The translations under genes were made by a program, and so were the position numbers. From Sandaracinaceae bacterium (GTDB taxonomy: Bacteria > Myxococcota_A > Polyangia > Polyangiales > Houyiibacteriaceae): 19,165 bases of DNA. Below, in pieces: positions 13,568 through 19,165 of this stretch. The stretch's first letter is position 1. Every line of letters begins with the position of its first letter. A model generated the notes under the pieces. The model saw only the letters and a program-made list of their open reading frames with translations, was not told the origin of the DNA and made no database searches. The stretch is from NCBI GenBank assembly GCA_012514415.1, contig JAAZAH010000012.1, positions 1-19,165 on the forward strand. Reading direction: 5' to 3'.

Positions 13568-14233
13568 ATGAGTACGCCCGCCTTTGATGTCTACGTCGCT
13601 CCGGTCACGCCCTTTCAGCAAAACGCGAGCCTTCTTCGCTGTCGCGCCACCGGCAAGGGCGCGCTCGTCGATCCCGGCGGCGAAATCGATCGCCTCCTCG
13701 AACTTGCCCGCGAAAAGAGCGTCGAAATCGAGAAGGTCTTCCTCAGCCACGGTCATATCGATCATGCGGGCGAAGCCGCCGTCGTCCGAGAGCGGCTCGG
13801 CATCCCCATCGAGGGCCCGCATGAGGCGGATCGCTTTTGGCTCCAACAGCTCGGGATGCAAGGCACCATGTTCGGCTTTCCGGCGCTCAAACCCTTTGAG
13901 CCGGACCGCTATCTAAACGACGGCGATCGCGTTCGATTCGGCGAGGTTGAGCTCGAGGTCATCCACGCGCCGGGACATACACCGGGGCACGTGGTGTTTT
14001 ACCATGAGGGGGCGAGGCTCGCCTTCGTCGGAGATGTCATCTTCCAGGGCTCCATCGGCCGGACGGATTTTCCTCAGGGAGACTTCGATACACTCATCCG
14101 GAGCATTCGCGAAAAGCTCTTTCCCAAAGGCGATGATGTGCAGTTCATCCCTGGACACGGGCCAACGAGTACGTTCGGATTCGAGCGGGAACACAACCCT
14201 TTTTGCGGAGATCGCGCTTACGCACGCGCCTAA
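13568..14233 (+). CDS. Metallo-beta-lactamase-fold hydrolase, YcbL/glyoxalase II-like
   Basis: This 221-residue cytoplasmic hydrolase has a complete binuclear metal site: SHGHIDH (H61, H63, D65, H66), H137 in PGHTPGH, D156 in VGDVIFQGSIGRTDFPQGD, and H197 in PGHGPTSTFG. Length and motif spacing match YcbL-type small glyoxalase II proteins, which hydrolyse S-lactoylglutathione or other thioesters. ETHE1-type persulfide dioxygenases share the fold but differ in motif detail, so they are a less likely alternative. The gene lies 26 bp before the start of a trans-sulfuration enzyme on the same strand, suggesting a shared transcript linked to thiol metabolism. Confidence 0.92.
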   Translation: MSTPAFDVYVAPVTPFQQNASLLRCRATGKGALVDPGGEIDRLLELAREKSVEIEKVFLSHGHIDHAGEAAVVRERLGIPIEGPHEADRFWLQQLGMQGTMFGFPALKPFEPDRYLNDGDRVRFGEVELEVIHAPGHTPGHVVFYHEGARLAFVGDVIFQGSIGRTDFPQGDFDTLIRSIREKLFPKGDDVQFIPGHGPTSTFGFEREHNPFCGDRAYARA

Positions 14234-14259
14234 TTTCTCTCTGCCTGCTCTTCTTTTCG

Positions 14260-15423
14260 ATGGAAGCCGCGGATAAAGACGACGGAGCGCTCGAATCGAG
14301 GCTCATCGAGATCCTCTTTGGCGAGGTGGAGCCCGGCGATCCGCTCTCCCCGCCCATCGTCCTTTCAACCAATTTTAAGCACGGCGGCGTCGGCGAGTCT
14401 TGGGAATATTCCTATACGCGAACTGGGAACCCGAGCCGCGCGCGATTGGAGCGTGCGCTCGCTTTTCTCGAATCGGGCAGCTCGGCCTATTCCTTTTCAA
14501 GCGGAGTTGCGGCGATGGCGATGGTATTTCGCCTGCTTCCTCCGCGCTTTCGCACCGTGGTTCCAAACGAGCTCTATGGCGGAACGGAGCGGCTGCTCCG
14601 AACACTCGAAGTCCCACTTGGCGCCGAGGTGCGTTCGGTCGATTTTGGCGATCTCGCCGCCGTTCGCGATGCGGCTTCCGATGGCGTCGATCTGATCCTC
14701 ACCGAGTCGCCGACCAACCCTCGGCTGACGGTCTACGATCTCGCGGCGCTTTCAAAAATCGCGAAAGACGCTGGAGCGCTCTTCGCGGTCGACAATACGT
14801 TTGCCACCCCGCTCGGCCAGCGACCTCTCGAGCTCGGCGCCGATCTCGTGATTCACAGCCTCACGAAATATCTCGGAGGACATGGGGATCTCCTCGGAGG
14901 CGCAGTCATCGTTCGAGACGAGGCGCTTGGAAAGCGTCTTCTCCGCTTACAGCGCTCGATCGGCGCTGTGCTCTCGCCTTTCGATTCGTTCTTGGCGACG
15001 CGGAGCCTCGTCAGCTTTCCACTTCGATTTCGACGCCAAGCCGAGAGCGCGAAGATCATCGCCGAGGGTCTCCGCGATCATCCCGCCCTCAGCGAAGTGC
15101 TCTATCCCGGCCTGAGGAACCATCCAAATCACCAGCTCGCTCGCAAGCAGATGGCCTATTTTGGAGCGATCATCACGATCGAGCATCAAGGCGGACTCGA
15201 GGCCCTTCATCGCACGATCAAACGTTCAAGGCGGTTTACACTCGCCGAAGGGCTTGGCTCGGCAGAGAGCCTCTTTGGCCATCCCGCCACCATGTCCCAC
15301 GCCACGATGCCCGCCGAAACGCGCGAGCGCGCGGGGATCCGGGAAGGACACCTCAGGCTTTCGATCGGCCTCGAAGATCCGGCCGATCTCCTTCGCGATC
15401 TACAAATGGCGCTCGAGCCCTGA
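14260..15423 (+). CDS. PLP-dependent trans-sulfuration enzyme (cystathionine gamma-synthase/lyase family)
   Basis: This 387-residue Cys/Met-metabolism PLP enzyme has K203 in HSLTKYLGGHGD as the Schiff-base lysine. Other family marks are SYTRTGNPSR near the N-terminus, ELYGGTERL, ESPTNPRL, AVDNTFATP, and the C-terminal FGHPATMSHATMPAETR plus LRLSIGLEDPADLL. It could be cystathionine gamma-synthase, gamma-lyase, an O-acyl-homoserine sulfhydrylase or methionine gamma-lyase; family-level motifs do not separate these. The start is taken as ATG 14260, because a TTG at 14203 would overlap the upstream gene and add a non-homologous hydrophobic leader. No Shine-Dalgarno is seen; the leader is pyrimidine-rich. 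It ends 16 bp from the convergent ABM gene with no obvious terminator. Confidence 0.93.
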   Translation: MEAADKDDGALESRLIEILFGEVEPGDPLSPPIVLSTNFKHGGVGESWEYSYTRTGNPSRARLERALAFLESGSSAYSFSSGVAAMAMVFRLLPPRFRTVVPNELYGGTERLLRTLEVPLGAEVRSVDFGDLAAVRDAASDGVDLILTESPTNPRLTVYDLAALSKIAKDAGALFAVDNTFATPLGQRPLELGADLVIHSLTKYLGGHGDLLGGAVIVRDEALGKRLLRLQRSIGAVLSPFDSFLATRSLVSFPLRFRRQAESAKIIAEGLRDHPALSEVLYPGLRNHPNHQLARKQMAYFGAIITIEHQGGLEALHRTIKRSRRFTLAEGLGSAESLFGHPATMSHATMPAETRERAGIREGHLRLSIGLEDPADLLRDLQMALEP

Positions 15424-15439
15424 GCGCATTCGATGCAAG

Positions 15440-15775
15440 CTACGGCGTGTTTGGGGCGCCCACGCCATGCTGCGATTCGACGATCCAATCCGGATCCTCG
15501 AACTCACCGATCACGCGGATATCGACATAGTTCGCTTCGGCCTTGATGATGGCGTCGACCCGCGGATCGCGAGCGCGATCGGCCGCATCCCGCGCCTCTT
15601 TGGATTCCCAACTCGCGATGGCAAGGAGGCGGTTCGGATCGCCAATCGCCCGATGCAGGCGCGTGCCGCGGGCGCCCGGAGCGCGCTGGATGATCTCGCT
15701 CGCCTCAATCCAAGCGGCTCCGTATTTTTCGGCGCTATACCCCGGCCGAATGTGCACCTCGAAGAGATAGATCAT
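15440..15775 (-). CDS. ABM-fold (antibiotic biosynthesis monooxygenase-like) small protein
   Basis: This 111-residue protein has a ferredoxin-like alpha/beta pattern typical of the ABM/dimeric alpha-beta-barrel group: MIYLFEVHIRPGYSAEKYGAA, a helix with EASEIIQRAPG, a strand HRAIGDPNRLLAIASWES and a helix ARDAADRARDP. Members are monooxygenases, isomerases or simple binding proteins; I cannot assign a substrate. The ATG at 15775 is chosen because AGGAGG sits 7 nt before it. An upstream in-frame ATG at 15796 lies beyond that ribosome binding site. It is last in the minus-strand run after the AmpG-like gene (88-bp gap), so co-transcription is possible. Confidence 0.8.
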   Translation of the reverse strand: MIYLFEVHIRPGYSAEKYGAAWIEASEIIQRAPGARGTRLHRAIGDPNRLLAIASWESKEARDAADRARDPRVDAIIKAEANYVDIRVIGEFEDPDWIVESQHGVGAPNTP

Positions 15776-15863
15776 CGAATCGCCTCCTCCCTTCATGAAG
15801 CCTCAACGCGCGTCGGCGTGCAAGCCATGAGTGCGGATTGAGGCGCGCGCAAAGCACCCTGGT

Positions 15864-17075
15864 CTAGGCGGTTTTTGAAGCAGCCATCCGCTCAATGGAG
15901 GCGCGCGTCGACCAAACGCCGAGAAGAAAAAAGAAAGAGAGCGCGACACCGATCGCCATGGTCGCAGGGACCCCGATGGAGTCGGCGATCCATCCCGATA
16001 AGAGTCCCGTCGTCCCCTTCCCCATCACCTCCGCCGTCGCAAGAAGGGTGAAACTTGTCCCGCCGATCACGGCGAGGCTTGCGCGCATCATCATCGCAAA
16101 GACCACCGTGGTGATCATGCCCGAGGCCCAATGCTCGACGATCGAGACGGCTGCGAGGAGCTCATGGCTCCCGTCAAACACGACGAATAGAAGCTCGGAG
16201 ACGAGCGCCAGCGCGCGGAAAACGGCGACAAAAACGAGCGCGCGCCCCATGCCCATGCGTGAGTAAAGAAAGCCGCCGACAAGCGTTCCAGCGATGCCGG
16301 CGAGCGAGCCGTAGACGCCCACAAGCTGCCCGATCGTTTCAATCGAATAACCGGCGTTCCGTAAGAACGGCCGAAAAAGTGTGTCCATCATCGACTCGCC
16401 GAGTTTATAGGTGAGCGCGACCACCAGGACGGCGCGCGCAAAAGGCGAGCGCAAAAGCTCGAGGAGGAGCTTCCCAAGATCGCCAATCCGCAGCGAGCGC
16501 GCGGCCTCGCCCTCGGCGTGATCGGGCGGCATGAGCCAAGCAAAACCCAAGGCGATGAGGTTCATGGCGGCGATGGCGATGAAGATGCCGAACTCGCCGA
16601 TGTGGGAATGGAGCATCAATAGGAGCCCGCCCGTCGTGAGCATTCCGACCTTGTAGGCGCCGACCTGGATCGCGTTCCCGTAGCCAAGCTCCTCGGAACG
16701 CAGGGTCGAAACGGCGAGCGCATCGACGGCGATATCCGAGAGAGCAGCCGAAACGTTGAGGAAAAAGATGGTGCCGACGAGGGGAAGGAGCGATGGCGAG
16801 CCGGCGGTCGCGGCTCCCATCAAGGCGATGAACGAAGTGAAGGCGCTGAGCGGGAGGATCCAGCTTCTTCGACGGCCGAGGCGCGCACTCGAGTACCGGT
16901 CGACGAGTGGCGCGACAAAGAGCTTCAGACTGAATGGAAGGGCGAGGAGAAGGCTCAGGCTGATTCCCGAATAGCTCACGCCGCGATCGGCGAGAATCAC
17001 CGGGAGCGCCATCACCTGGAGGCCAAAAGGGAGCCCCTGCGTGAAATAGAAGATCCCGAGCCGCAGAAAGTGCAT
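15864..17075 (-). CDS. AmpG-like MFS permease (PAT family)
   Basis: This 403-residue 12-helix MFS transporter has the PAT/AmpG motifs. Near the N-terminus is FTQGLPFGLQ (11-20). KLFVAPLVDRY (51-61) and LGRRRSW (66-72) form the first cytoplasmic loop. SDIAVDALAV (113-122) matches the SQDIVFDA element of E. coli AmpG, and GYGNAIQVGAYKVGMLTTGG matches its fifth-helix region. AmpG imports anhydro-muropeptides for cell-wall recycling; related proteins carry acetyl-CoA or other solutes, so the substrate is a family-level inference. ATG 17075 is the first start after an in-frame TGA. The gene lies 102 bp after the outer-membrane protein gene on the same strand. No beta-lactamase or ampR gene is nearby. 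Confidence 0.9.
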   Translation of the reverse strand: MHFLRLGIFYFTQGLPFGLQVMALPVILADRGVSYSGISLSLLLALPFSLKLFVAPLVDRYSSARLGRRRSWILPLSAFTSFIALMGAATAGSPSLLPLVGTIFFLNVSAALSDIAVDALAVSTLRSEELGYGNAIQVGAYKVGMLTTGGLLLMLHSHIGEFGIFIAIAAMNLIALGFAWLMPPDHAEGEAARSLRIGDLGKLLLELLRSPFARAVLVVALTYKLGESMMDTLFRPFLRNAGYSIETIGQLVGVYGSLAGIAGTLVGGFLYSRMGMGRALVFVAVFRALALVSELLFVVFDGSHELLAAVSIVEHWASGMITTVVFAMMMRASLAVIGGTSFTLLATAEVMGKGTTGLLSGWIADSIGVPATMAIGVALSFFFLLGVWSTRASIERMAASKTA

Positions 17076-17177
17076 CGCGCCGAGCGAATATCACAATTGC
17101 CTGCGCAAGCGACGGAGAAAGCAAACGGCGGTTCGCGCACGCGATTCGATCTCAGCGCAACCGTCGACGCGCTCTGC

Positions 17178-18050
17178 TCAATGCAAAAAGAGGAAGCCGA
17201 GGTAGGGCATCAGGAACCATTCATTCGATGAGAAATAGCTCCCGCGGAACGAGAGATTGGCTTCGAGACCGAGGTCGACGTCGACGCGCTCCTTTCGCCC
17301 AAAGGCGATCATCCCGCCCAAACGTCCATGAAGCCCCGGCGTGAATCGATAGACGCGCGTCGTAAAGCACTGAAAGGGATCGCAATAGCGCTCCCTTTCG
17401 GAACGATTCCAATAGTTGAAATCCACTCCGAGCTGCCCGTAGGGAGTAAGAACGCTTCGCGTCGGAAGCTGCAGATGCATGAATGGACCGAAGAACGCGC
17501 GACCCAAAGTCGCGCCCGTCTGTTCGTTCCGATCATCCCCTGGGATCCATTGGTATCCTCCCTGAAACCCACCTCCGATATAGCGCGATGTCAGGGCGAA
17601 GCGCGCGGAGAGGTTCGCTCCCGGATCGCGGCGGACGGCATCCTCCGACATCATGAAGGGAAGCCCTAACTGGAGCTGCGAGAGGAGCCCGAGCAGACGC
17701 CGCTCGGGCCGAGGGAAGCCGTAATCGCGCTCGTCGATGATGGTGATGGTGGGTTCGTCGGCGTGCAATTCACTAAAGCGGGCCTCTTCGAGGTGTTCCG
17801 GCTCCGGCTCGAGGCGATCCGCCTCATTTTGGTCGGCAGCGTCCTCCGGTGGAGGGTCGCTCCTCGGCCTGTCCGCGTCTTCCACCCTTTCCGGAGACTC
17901 GTCCGCGACGGACTGTGCAGACGCGATCCTCTCGAGCACGCCCCATGGAAGGAGTGCGCTCGAGAGCGTCAAAGAGACGATCCACCGAAGAAGCGCGCAC
18001 GCGCTGGGTTTGAGTGGCGCGCCCACTTCAATGCGCCGTCCCTCGCTCAT
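17178..18050 (-). CDS. Putative outer-membrane beta-barrel protein
   Basis: This is a 290-residue protein if it starts at ATG 18050. A long signal peptide has hydrophobic core ALLRWIVSLTLSSALLPWG and likely cleavage after ASA at 43-45. A strongly acidic, proline-rich segment follows (about 47-100, with runs such as PPPEDAADQNEADRLEPEPE), then a C-terminal part with alternating aromatic strands (RFALTSRYIGGGFQGGYQW, YGQLGVDFNYWNR, WFLMPYLGFLFLH). That pattern suggests a small barrel of about eight strands; no named family is recognised. The longer frame back to 18260 is discarded because it lies inside the upstream channel gene. Overlap with that gene is 23 bp, so the two are coupled. The acidic linker may bind cations or peptidoglycan partners, which is speculative. 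Confidence 0.78.
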   Translation of the reverse strand: MSEGRRIEVGAPLKPSACALLRWIVSLTLSSALLPWGVLERIASAQSVADESPERVEDADRPRSDPPPEDAADQNEADRLEPEPEHLEEARFSELHADEPTITIIDERDYGFPRPERRLLGLLSQLQLGLPFMMSEDAVRRDPGANLSARFALTSRYIGGGFQGGYQWIPGDDRNEQTGATLGRAFFGPFMHLQLPTRSVLTPYGQLGVDFNYWNRSERERYCDPFQCFTTRVYRFTPGLHGRLGGMIAFGRKERVDVDLGLEANLSFRGSYFSSNEWFLMPYLGFLFLH

Positions 18051-19165
18051 CCTCACGCGGCTCTCGAGGTTTCGCGAGCGGCCCTTCGTCTTCCCGATAT
18101 CGCCCCGCGCCCGGCGCACGCTCTCCACGCTCCGCCGTCGGGCCACCACCGCCTCCGCCCGGACCACGAATGGGCTCCTCGACGCCATCAAGCCGGCTGA
18201 GCGCGCGCGCGGCCGCATCACGCCCGCCAAGGCCAAAGGCAAGCGCCGCTGCGAGCGCAAGCGCGCCGAGAGTCAGTCCAAAGGCGAGGTTGACGATCTC
18301 ATCCGCAAGCCCCATCCGACGGAGCGCCATCGCACCCGCGAGCGCCACGATCGCCACACGCGCGATGGTCGCGAGCACATCACTGTTGGCAACTGAGCTC
18401 GCGCGAATCGCCTTCGCTGCCATATTCGCGAAGCCGAGACCAATCACGACGATGACTGAGCCGATGAGGATCTGGGCGCCAAATTGAAGCGTCTCAGAGA
18501 ACATCGTCGCGAGCGCCTCGAAACCGAGGAGCGAACTCGCTTCCATCGCGCCCAAAAGCAAGATGGCTGCGAGGACGATGTACCCGACGACGCGTGAGGG
18601 CGGCGTCGGCTCACGAGCATCCGGCGTCGCTTCGAGTTCTTCCTTTGTGCGCGCTAAACCAAAGCGCTCAGGAAGCTGATCGAAGCCCGCTCCTTGGAGC
18701 AGCTCCTCGGCGATGCCCGCCGCGAAACGTCCCACGAAATACGCGACCGCGAGGATGATCGCCGCACCAAAGATCGCCGGGATGGCCGAGAGCACCATCG
18801 AGAGCATCTCGGTTGCGGGCGCAGCGATCGCTTCGATTCCAAGCGCGTTGAGGCCGGCGATGAGCGCAGGAATGAAGATGAGGGCGAAAACGACCACGCC
18901 GAGGATGCTCGATAGGCTCGTCCCCTCGCGAGCACCCCCTCGGAGGCCGAGCCGCTCACTGAAGCGATCGACGCCGACCGAAGACAAGAGCCCCTCGGTA
19001 AGGCGCCGCATCACGCGCGCAACGAAATAGCCCACGCCAACGATGAGACCCGCCATGACGATCTGCGGAATCGCCGAGATGACCCGATCGAGGAGGTTCT
19101 GCACCGGGCCAAGCACGCCATCGAGTGCGAGCGTGCCGAGGATGGCAGGCAAAAAGAAGAGGTAG
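18028..19165 (-). CDS. CmpX-like mechanosensitive-channel-family protein, 5' end cut by window
   Basis: This is a membrane protein with at least three copies of the conserved TM-helix repeat of the CmpX/MscS-related family (PF05552-type). They are AIPQIVMAGLIVGVGYFVARV with VGVDRFSERLGL, AIPAIFGAAIILAVAYFVGRF with AGFDQLPERFGL, and QILIGSVIVVIGLGFANMAAK. Each repeat has a hydrophobic helix followed by a short amphipathic stretch. The C-terminal tail of about 55 residues is disordered: a GPGGGGGGPT run, then charged residues. No MscS beta domain is seen. A TTG at 19152 could start the frame, but the frame stays open and hydrophobic to the right edge (YLFF), so the true start is probably outside the window. 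The stop lies 23 bp inside the downstream outer-membrane protein gene. Confidence 0.85.
   Translation of the reverse strand, partial: YLFFLPAILGTLALDGVLGPVQNLLDRVISAIPQIVMAGLIVGVGYFVARVMRRLTEGLLSSVGVDRFSERLGLRGGAREGTSLSSILGVVVFALIFIPALIAGLNALGIEAIAAPATEMLSMVLSAIPAIFGAAIILAVAYFVGRFAAGIAEELLQGAGFDQLPERFGLARTKEELEATPDAREPTPPSRVVGYIVLAAILLLGAMEASSLLGFEALATMFSETLQFGAQILIGSVIVVIGLGFANMAAKAIRASSVANSDVLATIARVAIVALAGAMALRRMGLADEIVNLAFGLTLGALALAAALAFGLGGRDAAARALSRLDGVEEPIRGPGGGGGGPTAERGERAPGAGRYREDEGPLAKPREPREDERGTAH

Noticed and set aside
14400..15530. 376-codon plus-strand open frame overlapping the trans-sulfuration gene
   Set aside because: It is in a different frame from a PLP enzyme with complete motifs, and its translation is Arg/Ser-rich shadow sequence.
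16405..17124. 239-codon minus-strand frame overlapping the AmpG-like gene
   Set aside because: It is another frame of the same strand; the AmpG-like frame has the family motifs and membrane helices.

Overview
The window reads as an ordinary chromosomal stretch of a high-GC Gram-negative bacterium, most likely a myxobacterium-like or Bradymonadales-like lineage (Myxococcota, formerly Deltaproteobacteria). This is inferred from gene content: a TerB-like plus FHA pair, tandem lipoproteins with repeated W-D-G propeller-like motifs, a coil-shortened GreA/GreB protein, an AmpG-type permease, a putative outer-membrane protein and strong GC bias at third codon positions. I see no rRNA, tRNA, transposase, integrase, phage gene or CRISPR array.

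Layout. Positions 1-691 carry a TerB-like protein translationally coupled to a small FHA-domain protein. Positions 888-2715 hold class I fructose-1,6-bisphosphatase and an unrecognised soluble protein. Positions 2974-5916 encode a 980-residue membrane protein that fuses an LPG-synthase/flippase-type membrane domain, an extra membrane bundle and an alkaline-phosphatase/sulfatase-superfamily domain with threonine in the nucleophile place. It converges on an ABC exporter (6177-7967, minus). The 260-bp gap between their 3' ends holds the most unusual non-coding signal: three 16-bp dyad repeats exactly 42 bp apart, a decayed fourth in register, and a nested stem around the middle copy.

Positions 8256-10597 are two overlapping lipoprotein genes, divergent from the ABC exporter. 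A 233-bp hairpin-rich leader precedes a stand-alone TrpB2-type tryptophan synthase beta chain (10831-12189). A gap with a terminator-like hairpin and two AATT-centred palindromes leads to a GreA/GreB-family protein with a shortened coiled coil (12464-12964), whose stop overlaps that of a convergent universal stress protein. Positions 13568-15423 pair a glyoxalase-II-like metallo-beta-lactamase hydrolase with a PLP trans-sulfuration enzyme.

The right end is a minus-strand run. In transcription order it is a CmpX-like mechanosensitive-channel-family protein (entering from beyond the right edge), a putative outer-membrane beta-barrel protein overlapping it by 23 bp, an AmpG-like permease and a small ABM-fold protein. 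The window is thus a mix of central metabolism (fbp, trpB, trans-sulfuration), envelope functions (fusion protein, ABC exporter, lipoproteins, channel, barrel, AmpG-like) and stress/regulatory proteins (TerB, FHA, USP, Gre-like). No single obvious new multi-gene system stands out. The best candidates for novelty are the 42-bp-phased dyad array, the flippase-phosphotransferase fusion and the paired-palindrome and leader structures.
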